Part shown: one piece after another, positions 23,701 through 34,869 of the stretch
How positions within the stretch are numbered: position 1 is the first letter of the stretch
How the letters are laid out: each line of letters starts with the position of its first letter
Assembly: GCA_018292915.2 (NCBI GenBank)
Contig: JACVVK020000033.1
Location: 1,418,001-1,482,000, forward strand
Source: Batillaria attramentaria
Lineage: Eukaryota; Mollusca; Gastropoda; Batillariidae
DNA length: 64,000 nt
Direction: 5' to 3'
Notes under the pieces: generated by a model
Database searches by the model: none
The model's input: only the letters and a program-made list of their open reading frames with translations
Told to the model about the DNA's origin: nothing
Translations under genes and position numbers: made by a program

Positions 23701-26700
23701 ATCTCACAGAGCAAAATGGTACATAATTATAATTGTTACACATTTCTACTTCTACCTCACAGGTTTTGAGGAAGTCCTTCATTGTATTTCTTCTTCTACA
23801 GGCAAACGTTTCAGCATCTACGACGTCACAGCGTGTTTGTGTATGAGCTTTGGTCTTATTCTCTTCACTCTTGCTGACAGTACCGTGCAGCCCAACTTTA
23901 ACTTATATGGTGAGATACTGCTTTCTTTTTTTTCTCTCTCTCTCTTTTTCTTCTTTTTATTCGCAAGTGCCATTCTGTACTCATTACTGATTCACACTAC
24001 AGTATTGACTCATCTTTTATCCATTATGCACCACCTCCTTAACCTTGATACGTATCACCCGAGGTCTAGTGTTTTATCCGCTAAGTATCTGCTTGTGTGC
24101 TTATACATAAAGACACAACAATTATGTTTGATCTAGGTGTGTATTTTTTATCAAACGTAGATCTTCTTCTTGTGGGTCACAATGATAAAATTTGTACAAT
24201 TTGTAAATAATTGTGGATAGCAGGGCATCAAACCTGAAAGACACATGCAATTTTTTTTTTTTCCGGTGTGTGTGGGGGATGGGAGGGGGGTATGTACATG
24301 TATGGATATTATTGTTTCCTTCGTGTGAGTTCTTCATCTCCTTCTTTTCTCGGTTCAGGTGTTTTGTTGATATCTCTGGCCCTTTGTGCTGATGGAGTCA
24401 TAGGGAACGTGCAGGAAAAGACACTAAAACAGTACGGAGCAAGCAATTCAGAAATGGTACTGTTGTATGCTTCTTGAATCAGAATTTTAGAAATTTTTTT
24501 TTCTGTCTGCTAAATTGTATGTAGTGTTAAGCTTACTGGGATAGTACCCTTCAAATTTCTATTTTCTGTCCAATTTAGCTCAGATCTTTGTACAAGTGAA
24601 CTTCTGTGTACAAACATGAACATGAGCATAAAAGAGTTCTGTTCAGGAATGTGTAGAAAAATCTGGTGAACTGAATAGACTGTGGAATTTCAAGTACATG
24701 TATCTGGGTAGTTCATGTCCTTTGAATGTGTGTACATGTACTTAATCAATAAATGCCATAAAACAACACTCCAGATCTTTGAAGGGGAAGTCCACCCAAA
24801 AGCAAAGTTGCTTTCTATCCCTTTGTATCGATGTTCTTAACCATTCCATGCCTAAAATAGTGACCTTAATGCATCTATTTACTCACAAATGCACCGAAAA
24901 GACCTATTTTCGCTTCTAGACGGCCGCCATTTTGCCACTCTCTCTAGTGGCGGAATCAAAATTAGGTCGGTCGCGTGACGTCACCCGCGCTGCTGCCAGA
25001 GCACGGTAGCAGACGATACCTGCAGTACACAGTTTGCGAAAGCAGGTGTGTTTGTGAAATCAGTTCCAAGATGGTTCAGTGCAAAGCGTTTGGCTGCTTT
25101 AACCAACAGGGCAAATGCCATAATGCGGACGGGAGCCATAAGACGGCCTTTTCATGTTCCCGGACCCGAGGAAGTCGAGAGAAAGGCAAAAACTGTGTGC
25201 CAAGTGGCTAAAGAATCTAAGGAATGCGAACCTCCCTCTCGTGCAAGACTACACGTGGTGTGCCAGTCACCGTGTCTGCGAGGACCATTTTACAAGAGAC
25301 TGTTTTCAGAACGACACGTATTTGCGAACGATGTCGCTGCCTTTTCAAACACGCATCTCTCGCACCTGCATTCCGGCAGTCGCATGACTCGCATCGCTTT
25401 CTCCGTCTGCCTCCCCGCCGTCCTCACCATCTGCTCCCCGATTCCTCAGTTCTTCTTCCGAATATTCGGGCTCAAAATTGTAGGGGAGTAATCCAAGATC
25501 CATTCTTTCAGAATGTTGGTGTGTTATACAGGAGAAGGAAACGAAAAAGGAGAAGAAAACAAGAGGAATCAGAGCGTGTGAAGTGTGTTCTGTGTTCCTC
25601 ACGGAAAGCGTTGTGTCTGCGAGCGAGCCAGTGCCAGCGATAACGTGGCCCGGCACCTACAGCGCGGATGATGTCACGCGCCTAGCGAATATGTCAGCCT
25701 CCTTGCTCCTATGTTTAGAACAGGCTAGCGGCTAAATAAAGCTTTGTTTTTCAAAGTTTTGGGGCTGTGCATTATAAGAACACCCAAAGCTATCATATAA
25801 AACCAGGTTAGGTCTTGGGTGGATTTCCCCTTTAATATCATATATTGTTTCTACCAGTCAAGTCAACCACAGAAGAAGAAGAAGAGTATTGTTTCTTATT
25901 CCAGGTGCTGTATTCCTATGGCATCGGCTTTTTCTACATCCTGGTTGGCATGGTAGTGACTGGTAACATTGTACCTGCCTTCCAGTTCTGTCAGCAGGTA
26001 TGTCAACACCTTATCCTCTTGATCAGTGCAATCTCATTTCACCCAAGGTACGACTAAAATCAGAACAGTTTGTTTACATTTTCCCTCTCTTTCCTTTCTC
26101 CCTGTCTGCTGTCGGTTTTCCTTGGCAACCTGCTGAAGGTGATGTCAGAGTAAAGTACATCATCTAAGTAACACTCCCCATAAATATAAAAGCATTTGTC
26201 CCGCATGGTACAATGTCACCACAGGATCCAGGCAGCTGGCGCCAGACAAGTGATGGCAGCGTCAGTGTGAAAAGGGTTAATTTTCACTCCGCATTCATCG
26301 ACCTTTTTTTGCTGGTAATTATTTTGGAACTGATTTTGTTAGAGTTACTTTTCTCCCCCCCCCCCCCCCCCCCCCCCCCCCCCTTTTTTTTTCCCCCAAA
26401 TGAGTGGAAAATAATATGCGGTGTTGTTTTGGTTTGCAGCATGTGATGAAGACATATGGCTATGCTGTGATATTCTCACTGACTGGCTATCTAGGGCTGA
26501 ACATTGTACTGACCCTTGTCAAAACATTTGGCGCTTTGATGGCCGTCACAGGTAAGAGTTTCCTGGGAATTTTTCTTTTTAAAACTGTGTTCTTCCGCAG
26601 TTAGCATGCTTAGAGTTGCTTTGACAGAAGTTGGTGGTAATTTTTTGTCACTTGCTTAGTTCTGTCAGGCTTTGTACTGTCAAAGAACAAGACAAATTTC

Positions 26701-28368
26701 ATGGGCTCTGTGTGTGCATCTGTAATTTTTTTATATATATACATCCGATTCAATTCAGTTCAACACCTTTATTACCCCAGTTTGGGCAATTTGTTTTTAA
26801 CAATTGCATTAAAAATAACATGACACCACAGACAAGGTATTGTAACTATTTACATCATCTTTACTATTTATATTATCCTATCACAGCCAAAAAAATCCAT
26901 ATTGATACTGATTTTAATCAGTACAGTTCTCATAATTAACCTGTAAATTCCTGAAGCTTGGTATCATACGTGTAATCCCTTAATGTAATATGCTACATAA
27001 AATTACAGTTGTAGAAATAAATGCAGCCAGTTTTGAGTCTGGATTTGTTCCACTTCATGAGAGATGTCGCCGTCACAACCTTCTTCTCTAAGCTAGTGAA
27101 TGGTCTTGCACCTGCTTACCTAGGCCCAAACCTACTGCACCTAGTCACGTCAACCAACCCATACCACAGACAGCACCCTCTGGTACGCCATGTCCCCACA
27201 TTTCGAACTGTACTCTACAAATTTCTTTATTCCCTTCCACAACCCTCCTCTGGAATGACTTGCCCGACAACATCAAATACAGCCAGTCTTTAAGTGATAC
27301 CTTAAGCAGATTGTACTGGATGTTTGAGCGCAAGCAGCAATGAGTCATTGCTGCTTGTGCTCAAACATCCAGTACGATCTGCTTAACTGCCACATATCTC
27401 TTACCGCTAGTTGTGCCTGTGATCTAGTCCGCTGAACACTTCCTCCTAGAATGTCCGGAGTATACAGATGCTCGCAGTGCAACAATGTACAAACTTTCCC
27501 GTCATTAAAAACATATAGATGTACTTCTCCATAGCAACACAGACCTTCCATTGTCAATTAACATACATTTTTTTCAACACAGTTTTAGAGTTCATCACAC
27601 ATGTTTTTTAAAAAAATAAATACATACATGTACCAAGATCAACTATAGTAGCCGACTGCCGTTGATAAGAAAATGCTCACTTACCAACTGAGACATACCT
27701 CTCTCTCTGTCTCTCTCTTAATTCGTGGACCGCCGTTGCAAAGGTTACTGTATTGACATTTCATTGAGCATGTCATAAGTACATCTTGTTTAAGGTCAAA
27801 CTGTTTTCTCTACTTCCTCCAATGTAATGGAATAAATCTGCTTAAACCAAATGCAGCCAGCCGATTGATTATTTAAATTTTTAATGTTTATTGTTTTCAT
27901 TAATTTGTTGCTTTTTCTCTCTACAGTAACAACATGCCGGAAAGCAGTCACCATAGTCATGTCGTTCATGTTCTTCACAAAACCATTCACATTTCAGTAA
28001 GTAAAAGTACATGTTCTACTTATATGGATGTGCACATAATATGATACTGAAACCATCCTAAAATCTGGGGGGGGGGGGATGTGCCATTTCCAATTCTATC
28101 ATCTTGAAAAGTGCCTAAATGCCATGGTTTTGAAAAGTGCTTAGGCCCTTTTCCAGATGACTGTTAACTTTATTCATTTGTTCCCTGGTGCAGTTACTAT
28201 GTTTGTATTTGCAGGTATCTGTGGTCGGGATTGATAGTAGTGTTAGGAATCTACCTAAACCTGTACAGCAAGAACAAAGTGGCATGGGATACTTACATCA
28301 GCAACTTTCTCAGGCGACTTGGCGTTCAGCAGCACAGGTGGCAGGTGACAGCCGAGAGCATTGTATGA
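20788..28368 (+). CDS. SLC35B3: Adenosine 3'-phospho-5'-phosphosulfate transporter 2, 9 exons
   Basis: Exons: 20788-21018, 21679-21800, 22478-22632, 23802-23909, 24359-24456, 25905-25997, 26440-26551, 27927-27996, 28215-28368. Joined phases give 380 residues. An in-frame ATG at 20704 would give 408, but 20788 has the stronger context (aacATGG). Blocks matching human SLC35B3 (401 aa): FYLVYGYMQ, GWYLTLVQFGCY, TMGLSNTSVGYLNYPTQ, VIFKCCKLIPVLIGG, FTLADSTVQPNFNL, LISLALCADGVIGNVQEK, NSEMVLYSYGIGFFYIL, MFFTKPFTFQYLWSGL. It is a nucleotide-sugar-transporter-type membrane protein with about 10 hydrophobic segments. The family imports PAPS into the Golgi lumen for sulfation. Introns carry many insertions, notably the THAP-encoding element in intron 5 and retrotransposon debris in intron 7. 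Head-to-head with THOC1. Confidence 0.96.
22755..23115 (+). mobile_element. tRNA-derived SINE in SLC35B3 intron 3 (family 2)
   Basis: The head near 22765-22835 reads gtggttaaggcgtccgctac, then ggattcttaggctactgc, then gtgcaggttccagtcccc, which is a tRNA-like A and B box pair. The body continues with cacactaaagatcccatg (about 22965), a motif common in mollusc interspersed repeats, and a CA-rich stretch. Ends are not defined. Confidence 0.5.
25071..25387 (+). pseudogene. THAP-domain coding remnant with one frameshift
   Basis: From the ATG at 25071 the frame reads MVQCKAFGCFNQQGKC, giving the first zinc ligands C-x4-C. The frame breaks in the T run at 25149-25152, and the continuation is found in the next frame as MFPDPRKSRER, LCAKWLKNLRNANL and CEDHFTRDCFQND. 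That supplies the THAP C-x2-H ligand pair and the F-x-P-D motif. A single missing base in the T run explains the break, either as decay or as a sequencing error. THAP domains bind DNA. The frame stops at about 25387, well short of a transposase. Confidence 0.7.
25345..25503 (-). CDS. Antisense acidic ORF inside the THAP element
   Basis: On the - strand an ATG at 25503 opens 52 codons beginning MDLGLLPYNFEPEYSEEEL and continuing with an Asp/Glu/Gly-rich stretch. It overlaps the 3' end of the THAP frame tail to tail. The PY-x-FEP-x-SEEE start resembles the leader of small P2X7-C-terminus-like zinc-binding proteins that are abundant in molluscs. A neighbouring frame contains ECRCERC, which could be the start of such a Cys-rich part after a frameshift. 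The resemblance comes from memory of the motif only. It may equally be a chance frame. Confidence 0.3.
   Translation of the reverse strand: MDLGLLPYNFEPEYSEEELRNRGADGEDGGEADGESDASHATAGMQVREMRV
26031..26276. mobile_element. TTAA-type MITE, family A copy 2, in SLC35B3 intron 6
   Basis: About 246 bp matching the copy at 287-525 in the same orientation. The right end is followed by TTAA (26277-26280); the left flank has decayed (caat). Shared strings include ctgctgtcggttttccttgg, aatgtcaccacaggatcc and gcagcgtcagtgtga. Confidence 0.65.
27040..27343 (+). pseudogene. Non-LTR retrotransposon reverse-transcriptase C-terminal remnant
   Basis: In SLC35B3 intron 7. One frame gives FFSKLVNGLAPAYLGPNLL and, after a frameshift, another gives LWNDLPDNIKYSQSLSD then LSRLYWMFERKQQ and a stop at 27341-27343. 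This is the usual C-terminus of Jockey/CR1/L2-type reverse transcriptases (FYKLVNGLAP, LWNDLP). A further fragment at about 27430-27500 reads EHFLLECPEYTDARSATMY, the C-terminal HLL-x-CP motif of such elements. Confidence 0.75.
27305..27383. repeat. Near-perfect inverted repeat, arms about 39 bp, almost no spacer
   Basis: The left arm (about 27305-27343, including tactggatgtttgag) and the right arm (about 27345-27383, including ctcaaacatccagta) are reverse complements with two mismatches and a one-base centre. The left arm is the end of the reverse-transcriptase remnant, so two copies of its tail meet stop codon to stop codon. Confidence 0.85.
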
Positions 28369-29491
28369 TGGGTGTATAGAGATGGTAATTATATATATAT
28401 GTATATATATATATGTCAGGCACATGTGAATCCAATTGTGACTGGTTGAGCGGAGTGGTGTTTGTGCGGCTGCTATTTCTGTGCAAAAATGAACTAGAGC
28501 TGTGATTTTTTCTTTTCGTTTTTAAACTGTACCGCTCGCCAGAACCTTTTATTGCAAGGATCAAAAGAAGTGATATATAATTATATGCAATGATGTGAGA
28601 ACGTTTACTGAGTTGTGTTGTTTTAGATCGGATTACAGTGTTCATTGTGTGTACTGAAATAGCCTCGTTTTGCTGGCTTTGTGGGAGAGAAAGATACTTT
28701 ACAAATACAGGAATGAGATTTGCGTCATTGATGGGTTTTCTCCACTCTGTGCAGTGACACATTGCATTGAATGTCTGAACACCAAATTCACCACTTGTCT
28801 GCCTGTCCATTACTGTCATCTCCATTTTTGCAGCTTACAAAAATTCAAACTGTTGGTAACCTTTTTTTTTTTTTTCTTTTTTTTTTTTTGCTGCCCCAAC
28901 TCATTTCCAGCTCCCGTGGTATTCCTCCCTGGTCATGGGTGGAATTCACGGAGGGCTTGGAAGTTCAGACAATTTTTCATGATGATGAGGATGATGGTAT
29001 GATGATGCTGATAATGGTGGTCCATGTGGTTTGGGGCTGCTTGACATGGCCACATTCCTTGCTTCCTGTTATAATTATCCCAGCGTTAACCAGGCCTGGG
29101 AACTACGGCACCTGCAGTGCTGTCCATGTAACCATCCACATCAGAGGAGTGTCAAAACAAGGGAAGCACCTCCAAAGTTGCACCCATGAAGTGGGTAAGT
29201 CTTGGCTGTGTGGCAACAGCCTCCCCCTTGGGCCCATAGCACACCCGCTTTGGGTAGGGGCCAACCTAGGTTGAAAAAAATCCCGCTTGCCTCGGCTGGG
29301 ATTCGAACCCAGGGTCTCCCGGTCCATGGTCTGAAGCGCTAACCACTACACTACAGTAAACTGCTTGCAACTTATGCAAAGTACACATATTGCCAGATCT
29401 GTTTGTGATGCCCTTGGTACAGATTGTGTTTCGTGGCATATGTGATATATGAAGTGTCTGCACTCGGCCGTACATACTCAGACCCTTTTAA
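28369..29491. other. 3' flank of SLC35B3
   Basis: Contains the 3' UTR of SLC35B3 with short AT-rich tracts near 28390-28415 and a poly-T block at 28860-28890. From about 29160 a SINE follows. The nearest canonical AATAAA on + is at 30096-30101, beyond the TTAA MITE, so the true polyadenylation site is uncertain. Confidence 0.5.
29160..29355 (-). mobile_element. tRNA-derived SINE (family 3, reverse)
   Basis: On the - strand the head reads gtagtgtagtggttagcgct, tcagaccatgg, ccgggagaccc and gggttcgaatcccagccg, with clear A box, B box and a T-arm that closes. It then runs into a body with a run of T, ggttggcccctacccaaag and gggagg. The missing acceptor-stem partner and the appended body show a SINE rather than a functional tRNA gene. 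Confidence 0.7.
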
Positions 29492-29953
29492 CCTTCCGGC
29501 TACGTCGCTAAAAAACTTCTTAGTCCTACATCGTGTGAAACAACTTGCCCATGGTTTTTACATAGGTAATTTTCGACTTATTCCTAGTCCTACGTCGTGG
29601 GAAACAAATTACCCATGGTTTTTACATAGGAAATTTTCGACTTATTCCTAGTCCTACGTCGTGGGAAACAAATTACCCATGGTTTTTATATAGGCAGATT
29701 GTAGCTTATTCCTAGTCCTACATCGTGGGAAACAAATTACCCATGGTTTTTATATAGGCAATTCACAACTTATTCTTATTTATTGTTTAATTACTCTGCT
29801 AATTACAAGTTAACACAATTTTTGGCATGAACATAGTCAAACCATTTATTGACAAAGTCATGAAATTTCAAAGGTGTGACCTAAATATTGACCGAGATAC
29901 GTTCATCTAAAGCAATGTGTGTGCAACTTTTTACCCACGACGTAGCTGGAAGG
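29492..29953. mobile_element. TTAA MITE with internal 64-bp minisatellite, family B copy 1
   Basis: A 462-bp element flanked by perfect TTAA on both sides (29488-29491, 29954-29957). It has terminal inverted repeats ccttccggctacgtcg on the left and cgacgtagctggaagg on the right. The left half contains four tandem 64-bp units (tagtcctac at 29521, 29585, 29649, 29713), each with cgtcgtgggaaacaaattac and catggtttttacatagg. The right half contains attgacaaagtcatgaa and attgaccgagatacg, both also found in the copy at 62968-63802. No coding sequence. The TTAA target suggests mobilisation by a piggyBac or Kolobok type transposase. Confidence 0.8.
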
Positions 29954-29999
29954 TTAACCTGGTCTTGTGTCAGAGAGCAGTCAGGAAATTTGTGCAAGA

Positions 30000-32900
30000 T
30001 TCCAGCACCACAACTGGTCACTCACCCCTTGACCCAAACCACCACCCACAGCTGCAACCATCTCCTCTTTCCATCTTGAATCATCCCAAACGGTTAATAA
30101 ATTGTACTGTGTATTATTATTCATTCATTCATCATTATTCATGGTTCAAATGAGGGTTTCTTCTGTGATGCACTTGTGCAGCATTACACCTAACAGGGTT
30201 TTCAAATGGGTAGTCTGTGTCATAATGGGTGTTCACAGGTTTTCTTTATATTTATGTTACCAGTTTCGTTCTAACAGTGCATGAGTCACAGTGTTCCGCT
30301 TTTCTGCATATTGCAGTTTGGAATCTCATTTTCCTAGTGCCAGATTTGTTTTTCTCTGGTGCACTTGTCTTTGTAGATTGAACTGGTTAGTAAAGGCTGT
30401 GAAAACAATTCTACACTTTGTTGCATTTTTTCATGGACTGATTGATCACAAAATCAGTGTCAGTATGAACTTTATGGCATAATTTCCGTTAGTAAACGCT
30501 TCTGGTACTTGCAACATGGAGGCAGCATAGTATCAATGCAGCAAAATTCCGGTCACTCTCAGTTCATCTGGCATAAACTTGCTGCTAGGAATCCACACAT
30601 TCAGACTGATAAACATGTTTCTCCTGAGCAACAGACCCAACCACAGTATACCCAGCATGGCAGAATTCAGAGAAGCATTACAGTATTATGAAGGTGACCC
30701 AGGCACATGTACTTGTAACACATTTTCTGCTGCTCCTGAAATTGATTTGCACTAAGATCGTCCTTAAAAGCAACCCCCAAACCACCACAACAGATGTGAC
30801 TGAAAATGTGCAATCAAAAGATTAACTGGAGTTGCAGACAGTTTTATTCTCCAAACAACAACAATGATTTTCAACAAATAAGTTATGGTGTAAATTTCAA
30901 AACAATTTATTTACAAACTCTCTGTTCTGAGCCCAGTAAAGGCTGGAAACCACTTTCTGGTGAAAAAAAAAATGCAAAACAAATGTAATTTGGAAAAAAA
31001 ATTCATCTTGGATGTATGCCTTGATTTTGTAAAAATCAACATAAAAGGATATAAAATCTTGGATTTCATATGAACAACAAAACTTATGCAAATCATTTTA
31101 GATATAGTTATGCAGTACTGAATGTCACAGTCAACAGCATGTCAAATGTACAGCAACAGAAACGTACAGTAAAAAACAAACCCCAAGAAAGACAACCTAT
31201 CAACAAAGTAATGAAAGGTGTACAATACTGCAAGCAAAAAGTTCTTTAAGATGAAAGAAAAACAAGAAATGCCCATACAACAGATACAACAAAGTCCTAA
31301 GTTCTAAGCACTGTGTAAAGCACAAAATTTAATAGCATAAACAAATAGATTGTGAGTAACTAGTGTTTGAGGTCATGCTCATTCTTGGGGTGCAATAATA
31401 ATTATAAATAATGCTCCCTACAATTACAAACTGAGGTCCACAAAAAAGAATAACAACATGCATTTTTTTTTCTGAGTTTTCAATGCTGAGATTCATAAAC
31501 AATTTGTATATGCATAAATCTGTATCATAGCTTACTAATCATTTGAAATGTTTCTAATCTGAAAGTGTGCATGGAGTGACAGATGATATTGTGATACAAA
31601 GGGTGAATGTTGTCCATGATATGTACATAAATGCACAAAAATACAGCATTTTTCGTGAAGAAAACTTTGGGATCATCAAAACAAAATCTATGGCCAGCAC
31701 AGGACTTTGAATTTATGATTCTACAGGAGTTTCAACTGAAATCGAAGACAAGTTTTACTTTATCTTCACACATCTTTCTTTTTTAAGGGCCAATTTCACT
31801 TACATTCTCTGCTGTCAAGGTTTGTAAATGTACACTGCGCTTTCCAGCTGTCACCAAAGTTTTGTTGTTGGATTTCACTGTTATTCATGTTGTACAGTTA
31901 TCTTATTGTTTAACACAAACATTGCCATTCTACTTTCTAGTTTTGGAAGACCTTGGTTATGCATATGCATGACCCACAAAGAGTCCTGGTGGTATCAGCG
32001 TGTATACTGCATGCATAAAACAATACATTACACAGTGATTCTGGAAGGATGACAATGAAAAGTGTCCATACAAAGTACTAAAAAATTATCAAAATTCAAA
32101 TTTATAAACATTGTCTACAAAAGTGAAGTGACATGCTTCTAAAACAGTATCTTGTCCAGTGCTCAGAAAAGAACACAGAAATCAAGAGGAAAATCAAAAC
32201 AAAATCAAAAGTGTATACATGTAATTTGCTAAACTATACTAAATAAACTAAAATTGTACATGTGACAACAAACAAAATCAAAACACTTAAAAAAGATCAG
32301 CTGTATATGATGTTCAACAGAAACATACCTACACTGCCAGCTTCTACTCATTATGTATATATTTATTAAATATATGTGTGTGTATAAATGGACAAGCAGT
32401 GCTTAAAACCGCGCACACAAAACAGAAATGGAAACCTGCACTTGCGAGACGGGAAAGAAAAAGGTGAGCTGAACACCTCTGGAAACAAATCACAACAATT
32501 GCTTTTTTTTGCTTTTTTTTTTTAAACACATACACTGTGGCAAAGCGACAGCTGGAAAATTGTTCTCCTTTCCTTTTTTTTTTTTTTTTTTACCATGCCA
32601 AAAGACGAAGCAAAAAGTAATATGGGGTGTATGCCCAAACAAATTTTTGGCTGGAAGCCAGAAATGAAACGTGCAATCTGACCGCTGTCGTGCGTCCAGT
32701 GCTTTACCAACTCTACTTATGATCATTTGGAAAAAGGAACTAGGCACCTGTCAAATCATAGCCATTGCAGCTATCCCTCCCTACCCCCAAAACATCTGAC
32801 TCTGAAACGAGTATAGCATATTTGTTTTCTTTGTCTAACTACAGAACTTATAAACTCAACATGGTGCAGTGGATGTGTGATTCGCTGCATGCGCTCCATC

Positions 32901-33047
32901 ACCGGCAATAACAACTACATATTACAAATGAAAGAAAAGGATCACAGATGTAATATTCATCACTTCAAAATGTAAATCTCAAATGGCTATTGTTATTATT
33001 GTCAGAGCATTGATATAGGGGGAAATACCTAATAGTGAAAATTAATA
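30000..33047. other. Gene-poor A/T-rich spacer between convergent SLC35B3 and TTC39
   Basis: No exon or conserved protein was found. Candidate polyadenylation signals face inwards: AATAAA on + at 30096-30101 and TTTATT (AATAAA on -) at 30906-30911. Poly-T/poly-A tracts lie near 32504-32590. A probable reverse SINE head of family 1 lies at about 32640-32725 (on -, gtagagttggtaaagcactg, then a B-box-like segment). Confidence 0.5.
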
Positions 33048-33876
33048 CAGTCGAACCTGCCATGGCGGTCACCTGTATAAGCCATGCCACTGTCTAACTC
33101 GGTCACCCCAGAGGATCCCCCAGCGTTTTCCCTCTATATATGCACTGTATAACCAGGTCACTGTCTAACGCGGTCGTGCCACCTATTTTGGCAGTCCCAA
33201 ACGACCTTTCACACTGTACAAGACAGTCACTTTGTTGTGTAGTGACCGCCTTCGGTCCCCTGCTGTGTTCTCAACTGATAAGACAGACTGCCTAACTGCT
33301 TGACAATCCAGGATTAGCTACGCCGTGGTTCACTGACACGCGCCTCCCCCTCCGAGTGAATAGCCGGGGGATTGGTGGGGGTGAGGGGATGGCCGTTAGC
33401 GGCGTCCTTTTGATTGCTTTGCAATCAGTACGAGGTCTGTAGGAAGCAGTCAGCTTTGTGTTTGTAAACCGATCAAATTCCAAGATGTACAAATACATAA
33501 AGGTGTTGTCACCCTGTTTGTCATTTCTATTGCTTCCGATTGAGACGACGACGTGTTAATGTGCGTGAGTCCGCTCTCAGCAGGAAGCTTGTTGTTGCTT
33601 TGTTGCATCGTCAGTCGATCACCTGCTGATCTGTTTGTTTGAAATCAAACGGTGTGCAATAAAAAAAATAAATAAAAAGGACCCCAAACACGTATTTTCA
33701 ACTGTATAGAGAGCTTTAGGCGAGCCCTGTTGTCAGCTCGTAACACGTGCACCGCTAGAGTGTTCACTGGGTGACATGCTAGCTGTTGACATGCCTTCCT
33801 GGACAACCCGGCCACCTGTCTAAGGCGGTCAGTTTGGTCCAGTCCCTAGGGTGACCGCCTTACACAGGTTTGACTG
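33048..33876. mobile_element. Pogo/Tigger-like non-autonomous DNA transposon, copy B
   Basis: The ends are inverted: CAGTCGAACCTG on the left against CAGGTTTGACTG on the right, flanked by TA (33046-33047, 33877-33878). Inside, the word gtctaacgcggtca and variants recur next to both ends (33080-33175 and about 33815-33865) as ggtcacc and gcggtca direct or inverted repeats. This is the same architecture as the element at 3533-5287 but with a different internal word. No transposase frame was found in the 829 bp. Confidence 0.75.
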
Positions 33877-34428
33877 TACAAACATCTACTCTAGCAACTA
33901 AACACACTGACTATCGCATAAAACTGCAAGGAGATCAAAAGCGTTAAGATGATAAACAGAGCTGCCATTAATTTAAAAAAAACAGAAAAGGGAACAAAAA
34001 AGCAAAAGCAAAACTAATGCATAAAATGTGAAACCATCCCTAAGATGCAACAGTATATAAGACGATAAACCGTCGCCATTTTCTCACTCATTGGGTTCAT
34101 ACACATACCCTCCATAAGGAGGTAGATAACAGCTAAAATATTTTTGTTATCATTGAAAAGCCTTCAACTCATTGTCATGTTATTCAAATACAAGCTTAAA
34201 TAATTTTGGTGTACAGCTAGATCACATATGCCCTTAGAAAGGCTGAAAGCTGAATTTAAAAGAAAAAATATTATCATGGTGTATGGATAGATCATGTATG
34301 CCACCTGTACAGTAATCAGCCCAAGCCCCTCATGTGAATGAAAACCATGAGCAAAACAATCTTGATTACATTATGCCTTCACCTGTAAAACATGTAACCT
34401 TTTTCTTCTCCGGTTGGCACAGTAGGAG

Positions 34429-34461
34429 ATATATATATATTATATATATATATATATATAT
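34429..34461. repeat. (AT)n microsatellite
   Basis: An uninterrupted alternating AT run of about 33 bases with one TT break, able to form a cruciform. A TTTATT just after it (34484-34489) is a candidate - strand polyadenylation signal for TTC39. Confidence 0.85.
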
Positions 34462-34869
34462 GCAAACTGCATCTTCATGTATGTTTATTGCAAATCAATA
34501 ATTGCATCCAGCTTCTGGGCCAACATTTGTTGGCCTCTGCTACAATTTGCAAGTGCCTGGTTATTGCCTCTTGCTGCATGTGTGATATGATCCCAACTAT
34601 TCAGCCTCTGGGAAAGCTGTAATAAAGCATGGTTTGTTTTTTAAAAAAATCACTACATGTACTGCAAACAACAGAGACAACAAATGTTCTATATATACCA
34701 ATATATGATTGTATTGCATTGAATGAGAAGTATGCCTCAACAGGCAAAATGAGAGTACTCAGGAAACTGACTGGAAACAACTACTGACTGGGAGCCCCTC
34801 AGTGAAGATGACACTAACAACGAGAAGTAAAGATGCAATACTGCCATCAGTTTCTGCCATCTGCATTAC

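Larger units (their letters stand above)
24783..25831 (+). mobile_element. Kolobok-like DNA element carrying a THAP domain, in SLC35B3 intron 5
   Basis: The ends are inverted repeats: AGGGGAAGTCCACCCAA at 24783 and its reverse complement with one mismatch (TTGGGTGGATTTCCCCT) ending at 25831. TTAA follows on the right (25832-25835) and TTGA, one base off, precedes on the left (24779-24782). The 1049-bp interior encodes a broken THAP zinc-finger frame on + and an acidic frame on -, with an AATAAA near 25734. A TTAA target, a short G-rich TIR and a THAP domain together are the signature of Kolobok transposons; piggyBac also uses TTAA but lacks THAP. No transposase catalytic core is visible, so it is a cut-down copy. 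Confidence 0.7.

Noticed and set aside
25224..25643. Third + strand frame across the THAP element as a separate protein
   Set aside because: Its Arg/Lys-rich C-terminal part may be a frameshifted continuation, but it overlaps both the THAP frame and the antisense frame and has no recognisable domain.
29285..29355. Functional tRNA gene on the - strand
   Set aside because: A and B boxes and the T-arm are good, but the acceptor stem does not close and the sequence continues into a SINE body. Similar tRNA-like heads near 14090, 16960, 22760 and 42195 were rejected as tRNA genes for the same reason.
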